A stretch of 64,000 nucleotides of DNA, taken from contig VZRS01002403.1 of the NCBI GenBank assembly GCA_013398055.1, positions 39,074 through 103,073 on the forward strand, written 5' to 3'. The notes beneath the pieces are model-generated. The model did no database searches, was not told the DNA's origin, and worked only from the letters and a program-made list of their open reading frames with translations. This document shows, in pieces, positions 12,475 through 25,059 of the stretch (the first letter of the stretch is position 1; every line of letters begins with the position of its first letter). Source of the DNA: Ifrita kowaldi (lineage: Eukaryota > Chordata > Aves > Passeriformes > Cinclosomatidae). The translations under genes and the position numbers were made by a program.

Positions 12475-12880
12475 CTCGAATGATTCCTTACTGAATATGA
12501 ATGAGAAGCCTTTTAATGAGGTACGGTAATTAAGCTCTGGCAAGCCCCCCTAGCCCCCTGTCAGCAGCTTCCCAGGCAAACAGCCATTGAATCCGGTGAT
12601 TGACAAACCAGACACTGGACATGTACTGTAGCTGATGGGGAACAATGGGCTGGGGGGCCGTGGTATCTGACATACCCGGCTGTTGCAGCCCCATCAGAGG
12701 GCTGGGTTCCTGGGGTGTCCATCTTTCTGTCCTGAGGGGCCGGATCTGCACATTTACCTGCCGGACTCTCCTGGCTCCTCTCAAGGTGCCCATCCCAGAT
12801 GGGCGTGCTCCGTGCCTGCTCCACATGTGGCTGCGCAGGAGCAGGTTCTCTCCTCCAGCACCCGTGTGTCACAGTGCTTG
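12475..12880. promoter_or_regulatory. Candidate conserved non-coding element (enhancer-like)
   Basis: This block differs sharply from its surroundings. It starts with homeodomain-type words (TTTTAATGAG, GGTAATTAAG at about 12512-12534) and continues into a GC-richer, repeat-free stretch with several CpGs and balanced composition up to about 12870. Four overlapping open frames occur on both strands (for example 12530-12826 on - and 12645-12905 on +). This is the usual by-product of GC-rich non-coding DNA, and none resembles a protein. Developmental enhancers and deeply conserved elements in birds commonly look like this. The call is inferred from composition and motifs only. Confidence 0.4.
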
Positions 12881-14039
12881 GCTCATAAATCTTTTTAATT
12901 GTTAAAAGTCTTTAACTATAGAATAGGATTCATTATCCATTGTGTTTGCCAAAATGCTATTTAATAAGTTGCTTGTTTTATTAACCCTGACTGAAAAGAA
13001 AACAGACTTCTTTATCTCCAGCTGTTGGAGACAGATATGGGATTTCTCTGAACAGTTTTGCATAACACATTGCAAAATGAGTGTGTTTAACAGGTGTGGA
13101 TTGACTGGCCTACAGTTGAATTGCACACCTTTTCCTGCTGTCCCATACCCTGGATAAACAGTGCCCATGTTTGCAGAAACCATGTGGTGAAGTATTGGTA
13201 ATGAAAAAAATACACCAAGAAACAAGTACAACACAAAAACCTAGAAGTCCTGGTTTCTACCACCCTGTAACTGTTGCTGCATGATCGCTCAGCAGCCCAG
13301 ATGAGAAGAATTCATCTTTGTTTTAATTGATTGTAGCCATATGGATTGGCATTGTGAGGGAGTGCTTGATTTCCAGGCCAAGAGGTTAATTTCCTTCCTG
13401 CATGTCATCAATTCTATAACCCATGCACATGCATTACACTGTCCTCATGGTCATTTAGAAACACAGGTAGTGAAGGCCTGGCTGCAGTCTTTGAAGAACG
13501 AACTGGAAGAATATTTGAAACATATGATGCCCACTTGCATTTTGAAAGCATATGCAGGGAGGAGAAATGCACTTTTCAGGGAAGAGATGGAAGAAAATGA
13601 ATAATTTAAACATTTCCTATCTCCTAAATAACACCGAAAATATGTGCAAATATGTATATAAGCAAACATTATCTGAATAAGCTGTTAGAGTCATTTGTCA
13701 AAATTGGCAATCTCCTCTTATTAAAATTGAAAGCTCAACACTCTTCCTTCCTTCCTGGACTTTTTTTTCTTCAAAAAGCAGAGATAAATCCCAGTTGTAC
13801 AATTAAAACACTAGCTAAATATTACTTCGTTGGGCTTAACGATAGATTACAATGTGTGCATAATGACCCAGTTCTAGTAATATCATCTGATTTAGTAAGG
13901 AAATCAGAGTTTGCCATATGTTCATCAATAAGGTCTTAGAAATTCTTCTTCTTGTTCTTGATGTCTCAGCCAACTGCTAGTGAGGATGCAGTTTGGTCCT
14001 GAAATCATCTTGGTTTTGAGCACCAAGCACATTAAAGTC
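12881..14039. other. Unique non-coding sequence, no gene seen
   Basis: No supported gene or repeat. Frames at 12902-13234 (-), 13341-13604 (+) and 13652-13939 (+) are short and unrecognised. Confidence 0.45.
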
Positions 14040-14460
14040 ATAAGCATGTGGCTCATTTTATCATGCCCCCTCTAGGAATGAGCAGGGGGTGATTTAACAA
14101 CCTGCCACCTGCCTGCCCTGAACACCTTTATGCATGAAAGTGTTCCGGTTGCAGGCCTGTCTGAAAATGGATTCCCTGTTAACAGCCCCAGAAAGGTGTA
14201 TGCTGTGACTTTAGGGCTATTTTAAAAGATGAAAATTAATCTTGACATTTCCCCTAAATATATTAGCACCCAAATGTCAAGATTATTTAGCTCGTATGAC
14301 AAACCAGAGGGCAACATCCAAATCCAGAACAGGAAAAAAATCAAAACTGTGTATAAAGCCGGACTCCACTGTGGCATTTAGCTGTGTATTTGCTACCTCT
14401 ATTATGTATTTATTATTTGTAGACTCATGAACTATGGTTCATTAATGAGCAGAATGTCTT
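14040..14460. promoter_or_regulatory. Candidate conserved non-coding element
   Basis: A less AT-biased, repeat-free block with many distinct words. It includes GTTAACAGCC, AAATTAATCTTGACA, TCAAGATTATTTAG, CATGAACTATGG and TTCATTAATGAGC (TAAT cores, near 14438-14450). The mixture of homeodomain-like TAAT cores and GC-rich words resembles vertebrate enhancers. No transcript evidence is visible. Confidence 0.3.
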
Positions 14461-15315
14461 TGCTGTGTATGAGCCTAGTCCAGACAGTGACTTGAGGACT
14501 TGCTGTGTACCTATAGCTACCAAGGACCAGAATGCGAACTGCAGATGTTCCATATTACTCAAACTTTGTCATCTCCTTTAGACAACCCCTTTTTCCTTAC
14601 TATCTCCCCAGTAAATTTTTTCACACCCGTGTGCATGTTAGAATCTGCTTTACTTTTTCAGGCAGATTGGACTTTGAGCTGCCACTTATTAAATATCTGT
14701 CCTACACACCCTGGGCTCCCATTTTGAGACAGCAGGAACTGTAGGAGTTAGCATTGTTCCAGGTTAGCAATGAAGTAATCACATTGGAATATGAACTGTT
14801 GATCATGGGGTTTTTTGACACTACCACTGATGACAAACATATTGAACCAGTATTTTCACTGTTCCATCAATATTCTGGCAAGTAGAAGATTCTTTTTTAC
14901 TTCTATTTTATATGGTTCGCTGATTTACAATTTTTTTTAAAAATTAATTTGGGGAATAATTTGGCATATTTAAAAAATTTATGTTGAAATTCTCTTCTTC
15001 CAATTACTCCCTTTTTCTTGTATTGCTTGAATTCACAGAGCCAAAAATATTTTTTGGCAAATCCTAGTATAGTCTCAGATATTAGTGGAGTTTTAGTAAC
15101 TTATTCCAACACTGAGTGTGTCCAGTATTTCTTATGTAAATCTCTTTATATATGTGTAGCATTTCATGACATTTTATATCTCTGAATTTTTATCTAAAAT
15201 TTTTAATCTAACATTTGTTTCAATTTAACAGTACAAATATCATGCTTAATTTGCTTCTAGATGTAGAAATCTACACTGAAAGAGGGTAGGTTTAGATTGG
15301 CTATAAATAACAAAT
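14461..15315. other. Unique non-coding sequence, no gene seen
   Basis: AT-rich single-copy sequence. Two overlapping frames at 14500-14744 on + have no recognisable features. Confidence 0.45.
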
Positions 15316-15520
15316 CGTTCATGATGAGGATGGTGAGACACTGGAAGAGGTTGCTCAGAGAAGTGGATGCCTTATCCCTGGAGGTGTTCAAGGTGAGACT
15401 GCATGAAACTTTCAATAACCTGATCCAGTGAAAGATGTCCCTTCCATGGGAGAGGGTGTGGACTAGATGGCCATTAAAAAGTCCCTTCCAACCAAAACCA
15501 TTCCATGATTTTTTCTGTGA
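15316..15520 (+). mobile_element. CR1 LINE 3' end, plus strand, truncated
   Basis: It reads like an avian CR1 3' end in forward orientation: GAGACACTGGAAGAGGTTGC, then CCTGGAGGTGTTCAAGG, GACTAGATGGCC, and the closing CCCTTCCAACC with CCATTCCATGATT at the + end. It has lost almost all of the element 5' of the last 200 bases. The usual ATTCTATG octamer tail is degenerate. Confidence 0.85.
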
Positions 15521-16360
15521 GTCAACATGATGTAAAGTATAGACTCTAAGTAGCGTCTAGTAATAAAATTTTGCATTTTACCAAAGTATTGTCCTTGTTT
15601 AAGTACTAGAGAAAAAGAGAGCTGGAGGTACCAAAAGCATCCTGAAAGTATCTTTCATCTGAACTTTTCTGTTGTTTCCAGTTTGAAATTGCATCACTCA
15701 TTCCAGAGCTATCACCATCATTTATTCCAGAGCTATCAACAAGCAAGGAGAGTACACATTGGTTATTTCAGGACTCAAGATAGTCATACAAAACGCTTAG
15801 CTAATTTTTCACAGATCTCTCTAACAGGTTGCAGACAACATGAAGATTCTAATTAGAACTGAAGTAGAATTAGCTGCTATAGCTTTTGGAGTCCCAAAGT
15901 GTTTCATGTCAGTGTCTGCTGAATGAAGTAGCATAAGGTTGGGTGGACAGTTATTGCAGATATACTCTTTGTAAACCATTCTTCCTGGACTTCCTCAACA
16001 TCCATCATTGATAACCAGTGGAGACAGGATATTTCAGACTGGGAATACAGTCAGTATGTTCCTTGAACTCTTATGATAGATTAAACCAGTCCAAATACAC
16101 CTATGGAACATCATAAAATCAAGATGCTTCTATTGAAAGCTCACAAAAATCAATCACTTCTAGAGGTATTCTTAAAGTGTCTTTTTTATCCCATGAGCAT
16201 TGTAAACAAAAATAAGTTAATTTATTGATATTAACAAGTGCAAACTGAATAATTTCAATATGCTTTGTGTTAAGAAGGAAAAACAAAACTGAACTCTAAA
16301 ATTGCTGACCTTTAACGCAGTACATGGAGAACTGCTTTGTTAAAAAAGAGGTGGCAATGA
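15521..16360. other. Unique non-coding sequence with a short tandem duplication
   Basis: No gene seen. A 15-bp direct repeat, ATTCCAGAGCTATCA, occurs at 15700-15714 and 15724-15738, a 24-bp tandem-like duplication of local origin. Confidence 0.5.
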
Positions 16361-16400
16361 AATAATAGTAGTAATAATAATAATAATAAAAATAATAGTC
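16360..16400. repeat. (AAT)n microsatellite
   Basis: About 40 bases of TAA/AAT triplets with minor interruptions (TAGTAG near 16366, AAAA near 16388). The tyrosine run in the minus-strand frame at 16296-16490 is this repeat translated. Confidence 0.9.
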
Positions 16401-16964
16401 TTTAAAATATTTTGTAGTCAGATACAGGGAAAAAGTTAAAACTAAGCCTGCCAAATTCCATCCTTCCAGTAAGCTGGACCTTCTTATCATGACAGGCTAT
16501 AAGATTTTTTTTGTGTCTTTACAGTTCCACACATCTAACCATTGTCTAATTTCATTGTATCCCTTTATTAATCAATTATTAATTATAAATTAATGTTAAT
16601 ACTGTCTAATATTAAGGTTTTACTGAGCTCTTCTTTCTCATATCTCTGCATTTTTTGTCCAAATTCCAGGACCTCTTCCTGTTGGTTATCATTCTCTCTC
16701 CTTTCCTATAGATGGTTACAAGGTTTACTTCAAAGGCCATGAGTTAAATTAAAAGCCTTTATTGTTAAATTAATGCTTTTATCTTTAGACCCATGGTCAG
16801 TTATCAGGACTTAATCATGAAGGCATGATAATGAAAGGACAGTCCTTTCTTTGAAGATCTCCACGAATAAACCATTTAGTGAAGGAAACTATATTTCAGG
16901 ATGAGGGGAAATATCCTCAAATTGTGCCAGGAGTGATTTAGATTGAGTATTACGAAAATTTTGT
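16401..16964. other. Unique non-coding sequence, no gene seen
   Basis: Very AT-rich, with TTAATTAAT-type words around 16568-16610. No gene, RNA or recognised repeat. Confidence 0.45.
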
Positions 16965-17162
16965 TTACTGAAAGAGTGGTCAGTCATTGTAATAGGCATT
17001 CCAGGGATGTAGTGGAATCACCAGCCCTGTAAGTGTTCAAAAAGCATGTGGATACGGCCCAGGGGGATATGGCTTAATGGTAAAAACAGCCGTGCTGTGT
17101 AAATTGTTGGACTGGATTATTTTAGAGGCCTTTTCCAACCTTAATGATTCTGTGATTGTATG
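16965..17162 (+). mobile_element. CR1 LINE 3' end, plus strand, truncated
   Basis: Forward-strand CR1 tail: AGAGTGGTCAGTCATTG, CATTCCAGGGATGTAGTGG, TGTAAGTGTTCAAAAAGCATG, ATTGTTGGACTGGATTAT and the ending CCTTTTCCAACCTTAATGA followed by TTCTGTGATTGTATG. This matches the last 200 bases of typical avian CR1 subfamilies, with scattered substitutions. It lies about 1.45 kb downstream of another same-strand CR1 tail; their sequences differ, so they are separate insertions. Confidence 0.9.
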
Positions 17163-18408
17163 AAGACAAGAGGAGCAAAGTAACCATGACTTTTGATTAT
17201 TATGATGATGATTTGTGTTATTGTCCAGGTTCTGTAAGAGGAGGGGTTTGACTGAAGAACCTGTTGCATGTGGGACTGTCGTCCACCATAAGCAGCAAGA
17301 GTATGCCAATGGCGTACCACGTCATGCTAGATCCCTGAATTGAGGCATGGCACATGGTATAGAGGCACTCACACAGAGCTCAGGAGCCCTGCAGAGTGAA
17401 ATAAAGAAGCAGCTTCTGCCATAAAACTTAGACCAATTTTTTTAGTTCTGGAAGTTGCTTGATTTGTACAGCCTAATAAAACTGGTACTTAGGCAATCTC
17501 TTTGCCCTTAAGGTAAGTGTTGTGACTGCAAGTAGTGTAATGATAGCCATGCTAGCTTTAAACTGGCTAGACAAGACATTGCTAGCAGCCTAATCAGGAA
17601 TCAACATGCACCAATTCATTGAGTATTTACCTTCCTTTAGATGAAGATGTGGCACAGCTGCGTGCTGTTGCCACCCTGATTACTTTAATGATAAAAGTTG
17701 TCTATGGCAGGAGCAGAGACAGATAGCTCAGAAAGAAATTCTGTCTGTTGAGACATTTAGAGCAGAAACAGAGGAAATCTACCCGGAGCCACCTGCTGAT
17801 TTTCCTTGGGGGCATTGGCACATGGGTTGCTTCCCACAAAGAAAGCCTGAAAGACTTGGTACTTCTCCTTCCACTAGACCTATCCCCACCTCAACCACAA
17901 GCTGTCCTTTGCTTGTGGCCTTGCAACAGCACAGAACATATTTTCCCCCATCCCTTTGAGAGAGGCTCATAACTTGAGAACTGCTACAAAATTCGTTTTC
18001 CCTTGCAGTGATTACCAGGGAGCAGCTGGTTTTCCAAGTTGCCAAGCTATTTTCTTTAGAACTTGCATTTCTTGCTTGAGTTGACCCATACCATATGACA
18101 GCACTGTGTGTGCATCCGCTGATGGGAAATTTCTATGATGGAAAATCTGTAATAGCCCAGATAAAAAACACTTCAGTTTCTTATTTCATGAGTCTTCTAT
18201 GTTGAAATGCTTCAAAAAGGCTTTTCTTCTCTTGTGATTCACTGAAGTTGCTTTCTTGAAGGTAGATTATTATGGAAATTATAATCAAAAAGTTGGTAAT
18301 TGCTTTTTTGTTTTATAGGGACAGCACTGATTTTATCTTCCTCTGACAGTGAAGTATTATTAAAAGTTCTTTGATTTCATTTTTTTCTTGCATTTTTAAA
18401 AATTTCAG
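17163..18408. other. Unique non-coding sequence, no gene seen
   Basis: No supported gene. The frames at 17037-17309 (-), 17748-17972 (+) and 17779-18045 (-) have no known domain, and the last two are shadows of one another. Confidence 0.45.
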
Positions 18409-18480
18409 TAAATGTTCAATCAAACAGTCTGCTTTCTGCTGAAACAAGCATCTCCCCAAACTCTAAGGAAAACCCTGAAG
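18409..18480 (+). other. Candidate 72-bp internal exon
   Basis: A T-rich tract (about 18371-18395) and AATTTCAG precede 72 bases that are open in only one frame, followed by a donor reading GAAG|GTGGGT. The open frame starts after two bases and ends with one spare base (phase 1 to phase 1, a symmetric exon). It encodes 23 full codons reading NVQSNSLLSAETSISPNSKE and then N-P-E. The composition (Ser, Asn, Glu, Pro) looks like a disordered cassette exon. I do not recognise the protein. Exon-like segments of this size are expected by chance in a window this large, so this is a candidate only. Confidence 0.22.
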
Positions 18481-19084
18481 GTGGGTGTGCTTTTTTAATT
18501 TGTTCACTACTGTGCCACAGTTTTCATTGGCTTTTGGAGAGTTGACTGGTGTCAGAGCGTAGGTCCTCATTTTAAGACCTTGAAATCCTTTGCACAGACA
18601 GCTGTTTTAGCTAATGTAAATTGATAGACAAATGTAAATTCCTCATGGGAGGCTTGGCAGAGCCTTGTCAGTAGCAACCAGATAATCAGATTGCAAATCC
18701 ACTGCATGTAGGGAGCACAAAAAGTCTCTTCAGACCCAACCATTTGTTTGCTCTTCCAAGATATGTGTTCTGAGATCTTCGAGTGGATGTGCACAGTCTC
18801 AGCTTTTTTGCTAAAGTGGAGGTTTGCAGTGTGGGTGATGAAGAGTGTTATAGAAAAAACGTTGAGAATGTGGGAGAGAATTAGGTAGAACTGTACTGTC
18901 TAAAAAATTTTCTCAACTTTCTTGGAAAATAATTCAGAAGCTAATAAATTTCATGTCCATCTGCCCTGAGCTTCTCGCTTATTGTTATATCTCTGATGTT
19001 TTACAAATTCTGTATCCAGCTCTATAGGAGTTGCTTCTCTCTCTCCCTCTCCCTCTCTTTTTTACTTCTAAGTCAGTAAACTAT
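18481..19084. other. Unique non-coding sequence, no gene seen
   Basis: Nothing gene-like apart from the short minus-strand frame at 18567-18794, which is unrecognised. A CT-rich tract lies at 19033-19062. Confidence 0.45.
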
Positions 19085-19400
19085 GATGTATGTGTCTCTC
19101 CCTGAATAACGTTATTATATGATGCTGCTGGAGCCCTGAATAGCTTGGTTGTGGACTGCTGAACCCTTTGAATGTAATTGTTTTAACACCATGAAATGAA
19201 GTAATGCATAAAATTGATAATAAACGGATATCTCTCTGCCTCTGCATGCAAATGAGCACTTAGCACCAGGGCACAGATGCCACCATTGTTTCCCCCCTTG
19301 AAAATGACAAAGTAAGTGAAAATATCTACCAAGAGCTTAGAAAGTACGGTAGCTACATTTTCATTATATTTTAGAATTTCACAGAGTTGGGAAAGCAAAC
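19085..19400. promoter_or_regulatory. Candidate conserved non-coding element with octamer site
   Basis: A repeat-free block containing a perfect POU octamer ATGCAAAT at 19246-19253, a nearby ATTGATAATAAA string (about 19213), CCATTGTTT (SOX-like, about 19283) and ACCATGAAATGAAG. A POU site next to a SOX-like site is a common enhancer arrangement, but here they are about 30 bases apart, not adjacent. Inferred only. Confidence 0.3.
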
Positions 19401-19589
19401 TCTCCTGCCAACATTCAGAAAGGGGCTGGATAATGCCTGCCTGTAATACACTGGAACATACAGCAAAGCAAGGTTTTGTTGATTTTTCGGAAAGATAAAG
19501 AATATAGTTATTAGTGATTCTCTTCCACTTTCATGTTTTTAATTTTACAATCTCATTTTTGTTTTTGAAACAAAGACTGTATTTTTTAA

Positions 19590-20110
19590 TCTCAGTTTCT
19601 TGCCTCCTCCTCCGCCTCCTCTAAAAAGTACAGCTAGAATCAATGTGTTATACCCATTAATCTGCAGTGCATATTAAACAGGCACATTTAGAATACCTTG
19701 GGTCTGGCTGCAGCTTTGGATTTAACCTTTGCTTGTTTTCTAATTTATACTTCTAGCTAATAAATATATCCAGGAACTAAAATGATTACTTTGTTTTAGA
19801 AATGTTGTACAGGCTTGGCTTTTTTTCTCCTTCTGCTTTAATAAAAGGGTAGAAATCCATAAAAGAGGGGTATTACTTTATGGATTAATCCTTCCATTTT
19901 CAAGCATTAGATGCATTGTTGTTCATTTCATACAGGGATCTCACTTAGAGAAAGAAGGTCTAAATTAGCTTGTCACATTTTTTTACCTTTGCTCTTAGGT
20001 TAACAGTTTCAAGTTCCTTATTATATGACTCAAACGTGTTCACGAAAGCTTAAATAGTAATTAATCATATTCATATTTGAAATCATCATCATTTACATAG
20101 AGGTTTCCTA
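19590..20110. promoter_or_regulatory. Candidate conserved non-coding element
   Basis: After a small CCTCCT/CCGCCTCC repeat (19603-19621), the sequence has many distinct words: CCCATTAATCTGCAG, AACCTTTGCTTG (TCF/LEF-like CTTTG), GTAATTAATCATATTC at about 20056. There are several TAAT cores and no repeat signature. It resembles an enhancer, but motif density alone is weak in AT-rich DNA. Confidence 0.22.
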
Positions 20111-21807
20111 ACAGTGCTAAATTAACTTTGCACTCACTTTCCATGCCTATGAAAAAATTTATCACTTGAGTCAGAGTTGAAAGATTTGTTGAAGTCCAGA
20201 GATATGACATTTGTTGATTCTGCCACATCTAAATGTCTACCTCTGTTAACAAAGAACTGCCTCATCTTTCATTTTCCTTTTTTTTTTTTTCTGTCCTTTT
20301 TTGGCACTTTGCTTGATTCCTTGCTCCAATACTCTGTAATTCCATGTTTAACACTTCCTTCCCTGTGTCATCTACTCCCCTTGCATCCCAGAAGCTCTCT
20401 ACAGTTTGGAGGCCCATCTTTCATCACTAAGTTCTCAGGATAGTCCCCAGTCTGCATAGAGAGCACTTCCACCTCTTTGTGGGGTGTCCAAGGACTATTT
20501 TTTTTAAACATAGTCGATTTGAAAAGTCAAAATTAAATAAAAGTTTTATTTCATGATAATTTAATCCAATCCAAGTGTAAGCTTTTACAAAAAAATCCAG
20601 TTCCAGCACCTGGCCCTCAGCCCTGTCTGCATGTCCCAACTGTACCTCCTGTTTTAGATCTGGCAATTGTGTAGCAAGTCAGAACACTGTCTTTCTGACA
20701 GAACTCCCCTTTTACTTTTACATTTGGAGAATTAGAGTTTTTGTGTCTGGTCATGAGCTGACCTGACTCACTTGAGGTGTCACCATTCCCAGACCTCATG
20801 CAAGAGATGTGACAGAAGAATGTAATCAGGCCTGGGGGAGCGAGGGGCCACTCTTGTCCACAGTAGCCTGCCTTTTCATCAGGGTGAGTAATGCCATGTG
20901 GTACCCTAAATTCTCATTAGTTTGTGCTTTCTCTGTTTTGGTCTGCAGACCCTTTGCTGATGCTATTGAACTCTTTAGTAATCTGTCCTTTCAGTTTGCT
21001 TTTTTCCTATATTTCAAATCAATGAAGTTTTATCCAAGGTGGTAGGTTTTTGTATTTTCTGACATTCCTTTCCACTCTTATATTTGGCACTGATATCATT
21101 TATAAAGTCTCCAAGTATTTTAACTGGCATTCTTGCATTTTAAACTTTCCAAGTTTTTTAACTGCTATTCTTAAAAATCATAATTTTTATCATATGTATA
21201 TCAGTTCTTCACTTTCCAATAATCACAGAGACCATTTCATAGTCTCTCCTACCTATTTCACCTTTCTTCTTCATATATGCAACCATTTCCCATCATCTAG
21301 AATCATCATTAAAAGATCTTCCCCTCCAAATGCTTTTTCTTTATGAATCAACAAAACTATCATCAATTGAAAAAAATTGTCTTATCCATTAACTTCTTTC
21401 CTGACAGATGCATGTTGAAATACCCTCCTTCCACGGAGGCCAGAGTCTTGGATTCCTCTGGTTGATACTCACAAAAAGCTTTGCCCAGTGATCTCTGCTG
21501 TATTCCCTGTCCCAGCAGCACATAATTCTTCTCCTCTGTAGTCATTGCCAACAGACTTTCAGCAACTCTCCCTGCCCACATTAGGGATAGCTTTTCCTTA
21601 CTTTATCCTTCCTGAATTATAGTCTTCAATATTTATAGGCTGACCATAAGAATAAAACAACACTCCATTTTACTAACATTTTGATCCTCCCACTTATATC
21701 CCTTTTTCTTGTACTAGTAGTATACAGGCATCTGCTCAGTGGGAATGTCCATCCCTCCACATTTTTGTCACCTCTGTTATGATTAAGCTTGTGCTTGTGT
21801 TATGTAG
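20111..21807. other. Unique non-coding sequence, no gene seen
   Basis: Includes T-runs at 20280-20290. Frames at 20177-20443 (+), 20809-21045 (+), 21050-21346 (+) and 21363-21581 (-) are rich in Phe, Ser and Leu and are not recognisable. Confidence 0.45.
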
Positions 21808-21883
21808 GCCTTCTCAAGTGACGGTTTTTCTTCAGCTTTTTGCACACGTCCACAGTTTGATCCTCGTTTGCGGTTTCTACCCG
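21808..21883 (+). other. Candidate 48- or 76-bp internal exon in a CpG-rich patch
   Basis: Two acceptors are possible: TTATGTAG before 21808, or the better pyrimidine-rich TTTTTCTTCAG before 21836. Both lead to a strong donor, CCCG|GTAAGC, at 21884. From 21836 the 48 bases read F-C-T-R-P-Q-F-D-P-R-L-R-F-L-P in phase 1 to 1. There are about five CpGs in 76 bases, unlike the depleted background. The reading frame continues open past the donor to about 21995, and the complementary strand is also open over the same bases, so coding strand and status are ambiguous. It could instead be a conserved element or an unrecognised repeat fragment. Confidence 0.22.
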
Positions 21884-24800
21884 GTAAGCAAGTGATAAAC
21901 AATAATACACTTACCCATCTTTACAAGGACATGATGCTTGATGAAAAGTTTACGAACATCATGAAAGCGTTTACCAGAAGTGCAAATTTTCACTAAAAGA
22001 TTATCAATATTCTGAAATGTGTTTACCTAGCAATGAGTGGATAGATGGCATTATTTCCCATTCAGAGGTCTAAAAAAAAGTATTTAGTTAAACTGTGCTG
22101 ACTTTGAAGTCCACAGTTGAAACATTATACCATTATTTTTAAAATTATTTCTAGTTTTGCCATAACATAACCATATCTTTGTATATACGTGTGTCATGTG
22201 CAATACAGTCCTCTCAATGCAGAGTGAGAAATTTGGCTCATGAGAAACCCACAGAGAAGCATAATTCTGGATCTAAAATTTGATCGGGCTTCCACATCCT
22301 TTCAATACTAAGAACGACTGATCAAAGGAAAAAGAGACAGCATATTAAAAAGCTGTTTTCAGTGTAGATCTATTAATGGAAAACCAGAATCAAGCAAGAA
22401 TAAGTGGCAACAAAAGTTATTTGATGGGAGTTCTTTAAATATCCCAACTTATGTTTAAATACCAGTGATAGGAGAAAAAGAGAAACCCAATATCTTCCAA
22501 TAAGGAATTCAGAATATATACACAGTAAACAGATACTAAAGTCATTTGATGAAGTGTTTCAGTAATAGACAAGTAAAAAATCCCTGAGCCATGCAAATCT
22601 CGTATCCTATAGCGTTCTGTGTGGTTATGAGTCAACTTAGCTGATTTATGTTGCATCATAAAAATCATGAGATGCTTTGTGCATGGCTTTGATACAGAAC
22701 TCAGTGAAATGTGATGCTGCTTCTTTGAAATTCTGTTGCTTTCTCAAACTTGACCCTTAATGTAAAGCTTTGGAGCATAATGAAACCATCTGCTCTAAAC
22801 CAGAGAATAATGTATACATATATATATTCTGCTCCTTCCCATCCCACCCCACCTGCTCAGAAATTACATTGTCCCTTGAAAATGAATTGCTTTATGATAA
22901 GCCAATCTGGACAGTTTCTCAAATAATGGTCTAGGAGTCTTATCCAAATACTAGTTAAATCAGGAGGCTGTTTCTCTTCTTTCTCAGTACCACAGTTGTG
23001 GATTTTGCACGAGAATCTTCTCACATTATTGTGGTCAGCCTTTGCTTTAACCTAGAAATAGTATCACCAGTTCTGACAAAATAAGAAAAAAATTATTTTA
23101 AGCTCAAATCACAACTGAAGAGTGATTAAGGTAAAAAAAAAGACTCTGTCTGCATGTTGTTTTTTTTTCCTTCAAGTCCTTGTTTGCAAAGTGGCACCAA
23201 ATTGTTTCCTGAATTAAAGCTGTTGCAACAATATATTTATCAATATAGAAGTAAAGAACACTACACATCTGACAAAGTCCAAGTTTTGCAACTTTTCATG
23301 GAGTATTTACATAACAGTCAGTGATGTGAGCTTTGCTTCATTATGATCTTCAGAATAAGATGCATTCTTCTTTTTACCTTCTCACTGGCATTGTTCAGCT
23401 TTTCCTTAGAGATTATATTTGAGAAACAAATACTGTTGGCAGCCAATGTACTTGTATGCCATCAGTAATAACAATCCTTTCTTTGTCTGACTTGGGTGGA
23501 TGTTTATAAGCTCTTTGGGTTCTCTTTTACTTTGCATGCACACAATACCAAGCATGAGGGGTTTCCAGCTCTGTAAAACTACAAATTAAGAACTCATCTT
23601 CAACCATTAAACGTTGTAAAAAGTAGCTCAATTTTAAGGAATTATGTTTTCTTTCAACATGACATAATCTTGGATTCAGATGTGTTGAGAAGGTTGGATG
23701 TATTCTCAGGAATACAAAATCCCATGCTCATCTTGTAAATTCATAGATTGAAGGGTTCAAAAGCTGAGGTGTGTTATGAATTCTGCTGGCAGTTATGGCT
23801 ATACTGCAAAAGAAAGTAGAAGGCTGAAAAATAAAGTTATGTGCTCCGTCTTTATTCCCTATAAGCTCTTGACTTAGAAACCTAATGAAACCTATATATT
23901 TACAGAGAGTAGAAAACTGAGACAAAAAAGTAGCAGAGAACAAGACCAAATTAAACCTAGGAACAGTGTCTTTCCCAGTCTTAGGTTCTGCAGATCCGGC
24001 TGCAGAATGAGAAAAATTAGAATACAAATATTAACTCTTTATCTTCTTGTACCTACTGTTTCTCTTACATGTTTATGCCTTTTTATATCCACTGTATGCC
24101 AGCACCTCCCCTCTCTAGGTTTTTAAAAGCTGTAGACATACTTACAAAAACTTTTAATAATACTGACAAAATGGTAGGGAGGATTTTCAAACAAACTTAA
24201 AGGAATTGGTTTCCAAACCCTCCTGAGAATAGTTTCAGACCATGTTACTTTAAATCCATGTTACTTCAGATTATTTTCAGGAGCTTAAAGTGTAGGTATT
24301 GTCTACTCTATCAGTGATCTAGAAGGTGTCAGTTCAGCTACTACCATTGATTAGCTAGAAAACATGTTGCTATTTCTAAGAACAGATTCTACTCTTTCTT
24401 AAGATTAGTGTTTAATAACTGCAGGGGCAGTGACATGTTTTAGTCCTCTCCAGGGTGCTGTGTATTATGCCTTGACAACTAACTCTGGATTAATCCTAGC
24501 TGAAAGTACACACTTAACAGAGGCAGCAGGGAAAGGAGGCTAGTTCCCTTAACTTGTGACCATATCGAGAGATTTACACTGCAGAACAATTATTCAGAAA
24601 AAACCAAGATCTGAGTTGCCTGTGGAAACAGAGCTCTCTTTGTCCACTGCAGAAGTCTGGGGCAAATGGACTCTCCATTTGGATACCTAATTCAAGTGAT
24701 ACAGAGTTAGATAGGGTTTATCTAAGCCACAGAGCCCAGGTGTCTCACTCCCATGGTCTCCAAGCCATTTAGGCACTCATTTTGTGAGGCTGCCTTTTTG

Positions 24801-25059
24801 CCTGGTCAAAGAGCATGGACTTTCAAAGTTGATTGTCTTGCTTCTGGATGATGAGCCCAAACAACTGATACTTTTCTCTCATTACCATGATTCTTTTACA
24901 TTACCTGTTTTATCTAACGCATTACCTTTGGTTCAATTCAATTTTGTTTAAATTACTCTTTACTGAAGTAGTAATTCAGACAGATTTTTCCTTGGTCCCA
25001 CTCCTCCACTATTGACAACAGTAGGAGAAGCAGCACTAGGTTAGTGCTTATCACTCTTC
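21884..25059. other. Unique non-coding sequence, no gene seen
   Basis: AT-rich single-copy DNA, with a short TATATATA run near 22820. The minus-strand frames at 22435-22668 and 23728-24027 are unrecognised. No repeat family, RNA gene or strong conserved-looking block was seen. Confidence 0.4.
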
